Program-made: the position numbers and the translations under genes
Part shown: positions 26,679-34,157 of the stretch, one piece after another
Layout of the letters: each line of letters starts with the position of its first letter
Position numbering within the stretch: position 1 is the stretch's first letter
The notes under the pieces: model-generated
The model's input: only the letters and a program-made list of their open reading frames with translations
The model's database searches: none
What the model was told of the DNA's origin: nothing
NCBI RefSeq assembly: GCF_003131185.1
Contig: NZ_QFFU01000038.1
Span: 1-36,081 of the forward strand
Source: Pseudomonas ovata
GTDB taxonomy: Bacteria > Pseudomonadota > Gammaproteobacteria > Pseudomonadales > Pseudomonadaceae
DNA: 36,081 nucleotides
Direction of reading: 5' to 3'

Positions 26679-26881
26679 ACCGTTTCCAGCCGGCTGAGGG
26701 CATCGTCCAGCACGGAGCGGGCGAGGTCGATCAGGTGGTGGGTCGAGAAGGCCAGGTCACGCTGGCTGCCGCTGAGGCTGTCGGCGCATTCGTAGGCGGT
26801 GGCGGCGGCACTGCGCAGCACGTTCATGACGTGGAGCAGGGAATCTTCAAGGCAGGGTGGGTCGGGGATTACGGTCTTCAT
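26675..26881 (-). CDS. Small DUF6124/DUF3077-like protein
   Basis: A 68-aa protein, 'MKTVIPDPPCLEDSLLHVMN' then 'AYECADSLSGSQRDLAFSTH' and 'HLIDLARSVLDDALSRL'. The layout (xxVxPDPP near the start, ESLLxxxxxxL, AxxxADxLxGxQRxxAxxxxxLI) resembles the C-terminal half of the abundant small Pseudomonas proteins of DUF6124/DUF3077, though this copy lacks their long N-terminal part. Function unknown. The leader is unusual: about 140 bases upstream include a C4-like structured RNA (26934-27016) and complementary segments just before the start. The stop TAG is provided by the REP element B. Recognition is by pattern only. Confidence 0.65.
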   Translation of the reverse strand: MKTVIPDPPCLEDSLLHVMNVLRSAAATAYECADSLSGSQRDLAFSTHHLIDLARSVLDDALSRLETV

Positions 26882-26933
26882 CTCGGTTTGCTCTATAGGG
26901 CCACCGGATGCTCGCTGCTAAACGAACGTAGGG

Positions 26934-27016
26934 TGGCGACTTCGACGCGGGTTAGCAGACCGGGAGAAACACGAGAAAGACCGGCGCACCCGAAGGTGCC
27001 CCACGCGAAGCCGCCA
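26934..27016 (-). ncRNA. Structured, C4-antisense-like RNA in the leader of the small gene
   Basis: On the minus strand, the closing stem pairs TGGCGGCTTCGCG with CGCGTCGAAGTCGCCA (13 pairs, one G-T and one bulged base). Inside it, GGCACC-TTCG-GGTGC forms a hairpin with a stable UUCG tetraloop. A second arm CCGG-pyrimidine loop-CCGG follows, then the loop CTGCTAA. That loop (26952-26958) is complementary to TTAGCAG of the same transcript nearer the start codon (26915-26921), and GCCACC (26932-26937) pairs with GGTGGC (26900-26905). This cis-antisense layout is that of the phage C4 RNA class. I recognise the class from memory; the structure itself is seen in the sequence. The remaining 26882-27220 gap has a 7-bp hairpin at 27069-27085 and no gene. 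Confidence 0.55.
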
Positions 27017-27169
27017 TAGAAATGGTTGCTGGCATGTCTCGTGACTCTCAACAGGCTGCTAAACCCGATCGCTGATGTTCAGCGACCCACGCAGCCTAGT
27101 GCCCGAAAACATCACACGCAAGCGGCCGGGATTTTCTCGGAAATGTCGTACAAATGAAAGCGAAACGGC

Positions 27170-27187
27170 TGCCGGAAACGACCGGCA
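27170..27187 (-). terminator. Hairpin behind the ABC-transporter operon
   Basis: TGCCGG-loop-CCGGCA forms a 6-bp stem 33 bases after the last permease stop; on the minus strand it is followed by the moderately T-rich CCGTTTCGCTTTCATTTG. A weak candidate terminator. Confidence 0.35.
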
Positions 27188-27220
27188 ACACCGCCATTTT
27201 CATGAGCGCAAGTAACCGGT

Positions 27221-27988
27221 CTAGCCGCGCACCCAGCGTCCACGGCTCCAGCCACTGAACGCATCCACCGCCAGCACCAGTGCCAGGATCGCCAGGATTA
27301 CCGTGCTGGCCTGGGCTTCCTGGAACAGGCTCAGGCTCACATACAGCATCTGCCCAAGACCGCCCGCACCGACAAACCCCAGCACGCTGGCCATGCGGAT
27401 ATTGTTCTCCCAGCGGTACAAGGTGTAGGCCAGCAATTGCGGCCAGAGGATCGGCAAGGTGGCGTAGCAGAACGCCTGCCAGGCGCTGGCGCCTTGCAAA
27501 CGAATCGCGGCGGCCGGTTGCGGCGGGGTGTTTTCCAAGGCTTCGGCAAACAGTCGGCCCAGCACGCCGGTGGTGTGCAGCGCCAGCGCCAGGGTGCCGG
27601 CGTTTGGCCCAAGGCCTGCGGCCAGCACCATCAGCACCGCCCACACCAGCTCAGGGATCGCCCGCAAGGCATTGAGCAGCAGGCGGCTGGCGCTGCGCAA
27701 CGGCCAGCCCAGCCGCCCGGCCGCCGGGATCGCCAGCAGCAGACCGAAAACGGCTGCCAGCAGCGTGCCCAGCGCCGACATGGCCAGGGTCTCCAGCATG
27801 CCGCGGCCGATGGCCTGCACATGCGCGGCGCTGAAGTCCGGGTGCAGAAAGCGCAGCACATAGCTGCCCATCTGCGCCAGGCTGTCGCCCTGGCCGATGC
27901 CCGGCAGGTCCATGTCCAGGTAGCGGAACGAGCCGATCACTGCCGCCAGGATCAGCCCGGCCAGCAACAGATTGCCGGCGCGCCTCAT
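27221..27988 (-). CDS. ABC transporter permease, PhnE-like, second subunit
   Basis: A 255-aa inner-membrane permease with an N-terminal transmembrane helix and about five more. The coupling-helix (EAA-like) motif reads 'LQGASAWQAFCYATLP', and the downstream 'RWENNIRMASVLGFVGAGGL' is typical of PhnE-type permeases for phosphonate, phosphite or selenium oxyanions. Its start overlaps the stop of the preceding permease by 4 bases. With that permease it forms the heterodimeric channel of the transporter. It is the last gene of the four-gene operon. The selD-mnmH neighbours point to a selenium substrate. Confidence 0.9.
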   Translation of the reverse strand: MRRAGNLLLAGLILAAVIGSFRYLDMDLPGIGQGDSLAQMGSYVLRFLHPDFSAAHVQAIGRGMLETLAMSALGTLLAAVFGLLLAIPAAGRLGWPLRSASRLLLNALRAIPELVWAVLMVLAAGLGPNAGTLALALHTTGVLGRLFAEALENTPPQPAAAIRLQGASAWQAFCYATLPILWPQLLAYTLYRWENNIRMASVLGFVGAGGLGQMLYVSLSLFQEAQASTVILAILALVLAVDAFSGWSRGRWVRG

Positions 27989-28836
27989 GCCAGCCGCCCG
28001 CGCAACAGGCGGCTGAGCTGATCAGCCAGCAGCACCAGCACCAGGAAGGTCAGCAACATGCTGGCCACCTCGGCGCCGGCGAACATGCGCATCGACAGGT
28101 CGATCTGCTGGCCCAGCCCGCCGGCGCCGACAAAGCCCATCACCACCGAGGCGCGCACCGCGCACTCCCAGCGGTACACGGTGTAGGAGGTCAGTTCAGC
28201 GGCGGCGCTGGGCAGGGTGCCGTAGAGCAGGGCGCTCAAGCGGCTGCTGCCTGATTGCAGCAGGGCGTGGGCCGGGCGCGGGTCGACCGACTCGAAGATC
28301 TCGGCGTAGACCTTGCCGAGCATGCCGGCATAGGTGATGGCGATGGCCAGCACCCCGGCGGTCGGCCCCAGCCCCACGGCGCGCACGAACAGCAGCGCCC
28401 AGACGATCTCCGGCACGCTGCGCAGAAAGATCAGCAACCCGCGCACCGGCCAGCGCAGGCACTGACCGAGCAGCGCCGGACGCCCGCCGTTCGAGGCCGC
28501 CGACAGCGACAGCGCGCGGCTGGCCAGCAGGCTGGCCGGAATCGCCAGCAGCAGCGCCAGGGCCATGCCGGCGGTGGCGATGGCCAGGGTCTGTACGGTG
28601 GCTTCCAGCAACAGGTCGAGAAAGTCCGGCGCATGGGCCGGGGGCCAGAAGTCGGCAACGAACCCGCCCATGGTGCGCAGGTTGTCCGGTTGCAGCAGCA
28701 CGGCCGGGTTCAGCTCGGCCTGATAGATGCCCGGCCACAGCAGCGCAATGGCCAGCAGGGCGAGCAGCAGCCTTGGCCAGGCGGCTGGGTCGCGTTGTTG
28801 ATCGGCTCGTGTGCGGCTCAGCATCGCGGGGCCCAT
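27985..28836 (-). CDS. ABC transporter permease, PhnE-like, first subunit
   Basis: A 283-aa permease with about six transmembrane helices, the first at 'LLLALLAIALLWPGIY'. The coupling motif is 'LLQSGSSRLSALLYGTLP', and 'RWECAVRASVVMGFVGAGGL' closely parallels its partner's segment, so the two genes are ancient duplicates of each other. The start at 28836 overlaps the ATPase gene by 19 bases; an ATG at 28824 (MLSRTR) would overlap by 7 and is equally possible. It is translationally coupled on both sides in the binding protein-ATPase-permease-permease operon. Confidence 0.88.
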   Translation of the reverse strand: MGPAMLSRTRADQQRDPAAWPRLLLALLAIALLWPGIYQAELNPAVLLQPDNLRTMGGFVADFWPPAHAPDFLDLLLEATVQTLAIATAGMALALLLAIPASLLASRALSLSAASNGGRPALLGQCLRWPVRGLLIFLRSVPEIVWALLFVRAVGLGPTAGVLAIAITYAGMLGKVYAEIFESVDPRPAHALLQSGSSRLSALLYGTLPSAAAELTSYTVYRWECAVRASVVMGFVGAGGLGQQIDLSMRMFAGAEVASMLLTFLVLVLLADQLSRLLRGRLA

Positions 28837-29615
28837 ACGCCGTCAGGCGTCTGCACGCTGGGCGGCGCGCCCAATTGCTCATTGGCGTACAAGGCGTCGA
28901 GTTGCGCGCGGTCGACCGCAGCGGCCGGCAGGTCGAACAGGATTCGCCCCTCGCGCACGCCGATGATGCGGGCAAAATGCGCCAGCGCCAGTTCCACGGC
29001 ATGCAGGCTGACCACCAGCGTCACCTTGTGCTCCAGCGCATGCCGGCACAAAAGCCCCAGCGTGTGGTCGGCCAGGCGCGGGTCCATGGCGCTGACCGGT
29101 TCGTCGGCCAGCAACAGCTCTGGCGCCTGGTACAGCGCCCGGGCAATGCCGACGCGTTGTAACTGGCCACCGGATAACTGCTGGCAGCGCTCGAAGAGTT
29201 TGTCGGCCAGGTCCAGGCGTGCCAGCACCTGGCGGGCGCCGGCGATGTCCAGCGGGTACAGCAGGTTCAGCAGGCTCTTGCCCAGGCCCCATTGGCCCAG
29301 CTTGCCGGCCAGCACCGCCGTGACCACCCGCTGGCGCGGGGGCAGGGGCGGCGCCTGATGGATCAGGCCGATGCGTGCCCGCAAGCGCTGGCGCTGGCGG
29401 CTGGAAAGCTGCCACGGCGCCTCGCCGAGCACCTGCAGCGTGCCGCCGGTGGGCGGCAGGGCGGTGGCCAGCAGGTTGAGCAGGCTCGACTTGCCGGCCC
29501 CGGACGGGCCGATGATCGCCACCTGCTCGCCCGGCTGGAGGCCGAGGTCGACGCCGCGCAGCGCCTCGGTGCCGTTGGCATGACGCAAGGTCACGCCCGA
29601 CAGGCGTAGCGTCAT
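28818..29615 (-). CDS. ABC transporter ATP-binding protein, PhnC-like
   Basis: A 265-aa ATPase that powers the transporter. Walker A is 'GPSGAGKS' (residues 36-43), the Q-loop lies in 'IGLIHQAPPLPPRQ', the signature is 'LSGGQLQRVGIARAL', Walker B 'LLLADEP' and the switch His in 'VVSLHAVELA'. The D-loop reads 'SAMDP' rather than the usual SLDP. The overall form is PhnC-like. Its start overlaps the stop of the binding-protein gene by 4 bases (ATGA), keeping production of the complex coordinated. Substrate specificity is set by the neighbouring binding protein, not here. Confidence 0.92.
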   Translation of the reverse strand: MTLRLSGVTLRHANGTEALRGVDLGLQPGEQVAIIGPSGAGKSSLLNLLATALPPTGGTLQVLGEAPWQLSSRQRQRLRARIGLIHQAPPLPPRQRVVTAVLAGKLGQWGLGKSLLNLLYPLDIAGARQVLARLDLADKLFERCQQLSGGQLQRVGIARALYQAPELLLADEPVSAMDPRLADHTLGLLCRHALEHKVTLVVSLHAVELALAHFARIIGVREGRILFDLPAAAVDRAQLDALYANEQLGAPPSVQTPDGVWAPRC

Positions 29616-30463
29616 TTCAGCAGGTCGGCAGCGCGGGCAGCCTCTTCGATGCCCTTGTAGTTTTCAGGCCGGGTCTCGATGAAGCGGCTGGCCGCCTGCA
29701 GGTCGAGGATTGCCTTGTGCTGCGGGTTGGCCGGGTCCAGCGCCAGGAAAGCCTGCTTGATCTTCTCGGCCAGCGCCGGGTCCAGGGTGCCGCGCACGGT
29801 CCAGTTGTAATCGAAGTAGGTCGGGGTGGTGGCAAAGACCTTGACCTTGTCGGTGTCGACCTTGCCATTGGCAACCAGCTTGTCCCACACGCTGGCGTTG
29901 AGCACGCCGGCATCGACCTTGCCGGCCTGCACCCAGGCGGCGGTGGCGTCATGCGCGCCGGAGTAGGCCACGCGGCTGAAGAAGGTCTCCGGCTTGATGT
30001 CGTCCTTGAGCATGAAATAGCGCGGCATCAGGCTGCCCGAGGTGGACGAGATAGAACCGAACGCGAAAGTCTTGCCCTTGAGGTCGGCCAGCGACTTGAC
30101 GCTCGGGTCGCTGGTGATGAACTTGCTGGTGAACTTCGCATCCTGCTCGCGCTGCACCAGGGGCTTGGCATTGCCGGTCTTGAGGTTGACCTGCACAAAG
30201 GTGAAGCCGCCCAGCCAGGCCAGGTCCAGCCGGTCTGTGGCCAGCGCCTCGACCACCGCCGGGTAATCGGCCACCGGTACGAAGTCGACCTTCATGCCCA
30301 GTTGCTGCTCCAGGTACTCGCCCAGTGGCTTGAACTTGCGCAGCAGCTCGGTCGGCGCCTCGTCGGGAATGGCCGACACCCGCAGAGTCTCGGCAGCGTG
30401 GCTGGCCAGGGTGGTCAACGACAGGGCAATGCCGGCGGCGAGCGCCAGGGTGCGCTTGAACAT
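29612..30463 (-). CDS. PhnD-like substrate-binding protein, putative selenate/selenite ABC transporter
   Basis: A 283-aa periplasmic binding protein. The signal peptide ends near 'LASHA' (about residue 23). The mature start 'AETLRVSAIPDEAPTELLRK' and 'ATDRLDLAWLGGFTFVQ' fit the PhnD family, whose members bind phosphonates, phosphite and related oxyanions. The position, directly divergent from selD and mnmH, is the well-known context of the group labelled putative selenate transporter in pseudomonads. Transporting selenium oxyanion to feed SelD makes sense here, but a phosphonate ligand cannot be excluded from sequence. It is the first gene of the operon; a GGGGAAAT stretch precedes the start. 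Confidence 0.88.
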   Translation of the reverse strand: MFKRTLALAAGIALSLTTLASHAAETLRVSAIPDEAPTELLRKFKPLGEYLEQQLGMKVDFVPVADYPAVVEALATDRLDLAWLGGFTFVQVNLKTGNAKPLVQREQDAKFTSKFITSDPSVKSLADLKGKTFAFGSISSTSGSLMPRYFMLKDDIKPETFFSRVAYSGAHDATAAWVQAGKVDAGVLNASVWDKLVANGKVDTDKVKVFATTPTYFDYNWTVRGTLDPALAEKIKQAFLALDPANPQHKAILDLQAASRFIETRPENYKGIEEAARAADLLK

Positions 30464-30628
30464 GGGGAAATCTCCGGGGCGGTGGCAGGCAGGAATGCAC
30501 GATGAAGTGCGGCGATTATAAGAGCCGGGGCGGGAAAGGCCAGTTTCGCCGATACAGGCGTGTAAAGTTCAGGACCCTCATTGCACACAAATTAACCGGC
30601 TGATTTTGCTGAATGTTGAATGCATCCC

Positions 30629-30703
30629 GTAGGAGCTGCTTCAGCAGCGAAGGGCGCAGAGACTGAAGTCAGGAGTGTCTATTGCTTCCCGGCTAAAGCC
30701 GGT
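30629..30703 (+). repeat. REP-like sequences in the ABC-selD divergent region
   Basis: GTAGGAGCTGCTTCAGCAGC then GAAGGGC (30629-30655), and CCCGGCTAAAGCCGGTCCTG around 30684-30703, are arms of another REP family. An inverted GCGGGGCGCTCCTGCAGGAC follows at about 30732. They occupy much of the 379-base gap between the transporter and selD, which contains no gene. The two divergent promoters must also lie here; I could not assign them. Confidence 0.55.
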
Positions 30704-30842
30704 CCTGCGGGTCCGGCGCTGTACATGGCGTGCGGGGCGCTCCTGCAGGACGTTGTAAGCACACGATTCAGAAACACCATGGACTCCCCCAACCCCACCC
30801 CCTAGACTTCCCCACCTGTTTCCAGTGACCGAGAGCATTGCC

Positions 30843-31877
30843 ATGAGTGAGCCGATCCGCCTGACCCAGTACAGCCACGGAGCCGGGTGTGGCTGCAAGA
30901 TTTCGCCCAAGGTGCTGGATGTCATCCTGGCCGGCAGCGGGGCACAGAACCTCGACCCCAACCTGTGGGTCGGCAATGCCTCGCGTGACGACGCGGCGGT
31001 GTATGCCCTGGACGACGAGCGCGGTGTGGTCTCGACCACCGACTTTTTCATGCCCATCGTCGATGACCCGTTCGACTTCGGCCGTATCGCCGCCACCAAC
31101 GCCATCAGTGACATCTATGCGATGGGCGGCGATCCGTTGATGGCCATCGCCATTCTCGGCTGGCCGGTCAATGTGCTGCCGCCGGAAGTGGCCCGTGAAG
31201 TGATCCGGGGCGGCCGGGCAGTGTGCGATGCCGCCGGCATTCCGCTGGCGGGCGGGCATTCGATCGATGCACCCGAGCCGATCTTCGGCCTGGCGGTCAC
31301 CGGTGTGGTGCAGAAAAAGCACATGAAGCGCAACGACACCGCCCGCGCCGGTTGCACGCTGTACCTGACCAAGCCGCTGGGCATCGGCATCCTCACCACA
31401 GCCGAGAAAAAGGCCCGGCTGCGCGAGCAGGACATCGGCCTGGCCCGCGACTGGATGTGCACCCTCAACAAGCCCGGCAGCCGCTTTGGCAAGCTGGCGG
31501 GCGTGGCGGCCATGACCGACGTCACCGGCTTCGGCCTGCTGGGCCACCTGGTGGAAATGGCCGACGGCGCCGGGCTGACCGCACGCCTGGACTACGCCGC
31601 CGTGCCGCGCCTGCCGGGCGTCGAGCACTACATGGCCGAAGGCTGCGTGCCGGGCGGTACCCAGCGTAATTTCGACAGCTACGGCGCCAAGATCGCCAGC
31701 CTGACCGACGCCCAGCGTGACCTGTTGTGCGACCCACAGACCAGCGGTGGCCTGCTGGTGGCTGTCGAGCCGGGTGGCGAAGCCGAATTTCTGGCCGTGG
31801 CCGCCGAACTGGGGCTGCAACTGAGCCCCATCGGCACCCTGCTGAAGCGACAGACCCACGCCGTCGAGGTGTTCTGA
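30843..31877 (+). CDS. selD: Selenide, water dikinase (selenophosphate synthetase)
   Basis: SelD makes monoselenophosphate, the active selenium donor, from selenide and ATP. The 344-aa protein starts 'MSEPIRLTQYSHGAGCGCKI'; Cys16 and Lys19 correspond to the essential Cys17 and Lys20 of E. coli SelD. The codon at 16 is an ordinary TGT, so this is the Cys form, not a selenoprotein. Other conserved blocks are 'DFFMPIVDDPFDFGRIAATN', 'DIYAMGGDP' and 'GGHSIDAPEP'. I chose the ATG at 30843; one 6 codons upstream is possible. The stop overlaps the mnmH start (TGATG), so the two are coupled. The product feeds MnmH directly. Confidence 0.96.
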   Translation: MSEPIRLTQYSHGAGCGCKISPKVLDVILAGSGAQNLDPNLWVGNASRDDAAVYALDDERGVVSTTDFFMPIVDDPFDFGRIAATNAISDIYAMGGDPLMAIAILGWPVNVLPPEVAREVIRGGRAVCDAAGIPLAGGHSIDAPEPIFGLAVTGVVQKKHMKRNDTARAGCTLYLTKPLGIGILTTAEKKARLREQDIGLARDWMCTLNKPGSRFGKLAGVAAMTDVTGFGLLGHLVEMADGAGLTARLDYAAVPRLPGVEHYMAEGCVPGGTQRNFDSYGAKIASLTDAQRDLLCDPQTSGGLLVAVEPGGEAEFLAVAAELGLQLSPIGTLLKRQTHAVEVF

Positions 31878-32986
31878 TGGCCGACAATACCCGCGACTAC
31901 CGCCACCTGTTTCTCAACGACGTGCCGATGATGGATGCCCGGGCGCCGGTGGAGTTCAGCAAGGGCGCGTTTCCCGGCGTGCTCAACCTGCCGTTGATGA
32001 ACGACATCGAGCGGCAGAAAGTCGGCACCTGCTACAAGCAGCACGGCCAGCAGGCGGCCATCGAGCTGGGCCACAAGCTGGTCTGCGGCCAGGTCAAGGC
32101 CGAGCGCATGGCCGCCTGGCAGGCCTTCGCCCAGGCCAACCCGCACGGCTACCTGTATTGCTTTCGTGGCGGGCTGCGCTCGCAGACCGTGCAGCGCTGG
32201 CTCAAGGAAGCCGGTGTCGATTACCCGCTGGTGACCGGCGGCTACAAGGCCATGCGCACCTTCCTGCTCGACACCCTGCACGCGGCCGTGACCGAATGCG
32301 ATTTCGTGGTGCTCGGCGGCATGACCGGCACCGGCAAGACCGAAGTGCTGACGCAACTGCCCAACGCGCTGGACCTGGAAGGCCTGGCCAATCATCGCGG
32401 CTCCAGCTTCGGCAAGCGCGCCACCGGCCAGCCGGCGCAGATCGACTTCGAAAACCGCCTGGCCATCGACCTGCTCAAAAAGCGCGCCGCCGGCCTCGAG
32501 CAGTTTGTGCTGGAAGACGAAAGCCGCCTGGTGGGCAGCTGCAACGTGCCGCTGGAACTGCACCAGGGCATGCAGCACTACCCGATGGTGTGGCTGGAAG
32601 ACAGTTTCAGCGGGCGCGTCGAGCGCATCCTGCGCGATTACGTGACCGACCTGTGCGCCGAATTCATGGCATTGCATGGCGACGAAACCGGCTTCGAGCG
32701 CTTCGCCGAGCGCCTGCTGCAAAGCCTCGACAACATCCACAAGCGCCTGGGCGGCGAACGTCATCAGCGCCTTTCGGGACTGATGCAGGCGGCCCTCGAC
32801 GAACAACGCCGCAGCGGCGAGGTGGACCTGCATCGTGGCTGGATCGAAGGCTTGCTGGGTGAGTACTACGACCCGATGTACGCCTACCAGCGCGAAAACA
32901 AGGCGGCACGGATCGAGTTTGCCGGCACCCAGGACGAGGTGCTGGCGTACCTGACACAACGCGGTCGCCCCACCACCCCCCCGTAG
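31877..32986 (+). CDS. mnmH: tRNA 2-selenouridine synthase
   Basis: MnmH (YbbB, SelU) replaces sulfur by selenium at the wobble uridine of tRNAs for Lys, Glu and Gln, using selenophosphate from SelD through a geranylated intermediate. The 369-aa protein has an N-terminal rhodanese domain with the active Cys95 in 'YLYCFRGGLRSQ' and a C-terminal P-loop domain 'GGMTGTGKT' (147-155). The ATG at 31877 overlaps the selD stop. The stop codon TAG (32984-32986) lies in the first four bases of REP element C, so the last residues 'PTTPP' may be an altered tail. Length matches E. coli (364 aa), so little was lost. Confidence 0.96.
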   Translation: MADNTRDYRHLFLNDVPMMDARAPVEFSKGAFPGVLNLPLMNDIERQKVGTCYKQHGQQAAIELGHKLVCGQVKAERMAAWQAFAQANPHGYLYCFRGGLRSQTVQRWLKEAGVDYPLVTGGYKAMRTFLLDTLHAAVTECDFVVLGGMTGTGKTEVLTQLPNALDLEGLANHRGSSFGKRATGQPAQIDFENRLAIDLLKKRAAGLEQFVLEDESRLVGSCNVPLELHQGMQHYPMVWLEDSFSGRVERILRDYVTDLCAEFMALHGDETGFERFAERLLQSLDNIHKRLGGERHQRLSGLMQAALDEQRRSGEVDLHRGWIEGLLGEYYDPMYAYQRENKAARIEFAGTQDEVLAYLTQRGRPTTPP

Positions 32987-33123
32987 GAGCGCGCTTGCCC
33001 GCGACCGAGTGCGCTAGCGCTCGCAAAATCTCGGAAACGCCACAAATTCACGACTGTAAATCTACGAAACGCCACAAATTTACGACTGCTAACGCAGCCG
33101 GTCGCGGGCAAGCGCGCTCCTAC
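32983..33123. repeat. Long REP/BIME element C
   Basis: Arms GTAGGAGCGCGCTTGCCCGC and GCGGGCAAGCGCGCTCCTAC are perfect inverted repeats at the two ends. The interior has GAGTGCGCTAGCGCTCGCAA, two copies of GAAACGCCACAAATT-ACGACT spaced about 39 bases apart, and the TGCTAACGCAGCCGGTCGCG right arm. Its first bases overlap the mnmH stop codon. Confidence 0.9.
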
Positions 33124-33145
33124 AGCCGAAGCCGAAGCCTGTGAT

Positions 33146-34024
33146 CTAGGCCAGCACCGCCACCAACGCCCGCACATACCCCGGCAAGGCGGCAAAATCC
33201 GCCGCGCACAGCAACAGGGTGCGTTCGGCCCATGGCTCGTTGAGCCGGCACACGGCAAAACCGGGCGGCCCTTGCCAGCGCGCCACCGCCGCCTGCGGCA
33301 CGATGCCCAGGCCCGCGCCACGGGCCACCATGCGCAGCACGCCGTCGAACCCCTCGGCCCGTACCCGGATGCGCAGGCGCTTGCCGGCATGCAGCGCCTG
33401 CTCTTCCAGGTAGATGCCCAGCGCGCTGTTGGCCGCCAGGGCCACGAATTCATGGTCCAGCGTCTGGCTGAAGCGAAGGCTGGTGTGCGGGCTCAGTGGA
33501 TGATTCAGGGGCATGACCAGGCTCAACGGGTCGTCACGAAAGGGCAGGGTCTGCAGGTCGCTGGCGTCCACTGCGTCGCTGACGATGCCGAGGTCGGCGG
33601 TGCCGTGGCGCAGGGCATGCAGGATGCGCAGGCTGGGCTGCTCCTGCAGGTCGATGTCGATGTGCGGGTGGCTGACCAGAAAGTCGGCGAGCAATTCGGG
33701 CAGGTGTTCGCTCAGGGTCGAGGTGTTGCACAGCAGGCGGATCTGGCCCTTGAAACCCAGGGCGTAGTCGGCCAGGTCCTCTTGCAGGTGCTCGACCTGT
33801 TGCAGGATCAGCCGCGCATGCCGGGCCAGCGCCTGGCCGGCCGGTGTGGGCGTGACGCCCCGGCGTCCACGCGCCAACAATGGGCTGAGCAACGACGCCT
33901 CCATGCCCTTGATGCGCGCACTGGCCGCGGCCAGCGATAAATGACTGCGCGCCGCCCCGGCGGTGATATTGCCGGTTTCCAGGACATTGAGAAAAAGCCG
34001 CAGGTCGGTAAGGTCAAAATGCAT
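33146..34024 (-). CDS. LysR-family transcriptional regulator
   Basis: A 292-aa regulator. The N-terminal helix-turn-helix is 'FLNVLETGNITAGAARSHLS' then 'AAASARIKGMEASLLSPLLA', the rest is the effector-binding domain with 'RLLCNTSTLSEHLPELLADF'. The tail 'CAADFAALPGYVRALVAVLA' closes it. It is divergent from the TauE/SafE-like permease, whose expression it may control. The start at 34024 gives the standard LysR length. A REP fragment lies just 13 bases upstream, leaving little room for a normal leader or operator there. Ligand unknown. Confidence 0.9.
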   Translation of the reverse strand: MHFDLTDLRLFLNVLETGNITAGAARSHLSLAAASARIKGMEASLLSPLLARGRRGVTPTPAGQALARHARLILQQVEHLQEDLADYALGFKGQIRLLCNTSTLSEHLPELLADFLVSHPHIDIDLQEQPSLRILHALRHGTADLGIVSDAVDASDLQTLPFRDDPLSLVMPLNHPLSPHTSLRFSQTLDHEFVALAANSALGIYLEEQALHAGKRLRIRVRAEGFDGVLRMVARGAGLGIVPQAAVARWQGPPGFAVCRLNEPWAERTLLLCAADFAALPGYVRALVAVLA

Positions 34025-34036
34025 GGTGCAAGCGCC

Positions 34037-34064
34037 GTGTAGGAGCGACCCACGGTCGCGAAGA
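34037..34064 (+). repeat. REP fragment before the LysR gene
   Basis: GTGTAGGAGCGACCCACGGT-CGCGAAGA contains the inverted pair GCGACC/GGTCGC and the GTAGGAGCGA start of the REP family. No second arm is seen. It sits in the 5' leader of the LysR gene. Confidence 0.55.
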
Positions 34065-34157
34065 CAATCAACCGGCCATCAGCCTCTGCCCAGGCCGAAG
34101 GCTGCCTGAGTATATGCCAGATGTTCAACCCGTCCGGCCTGCGCCATGCTGCACGCC

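Noticed and set aside
27985..28836. Transporter as a plain phosphonate importer
   Set aside because: No C-P lyase or phosphonatase gene is present; the selD-mnmH neighbours favour selenium, though this stays unproven.
30843..30899. SelD as a selenocysteine-containing protein
   Set aside because: The catalytic position is a normal Cys codon (TGT) and no in-frame TGA is present there.
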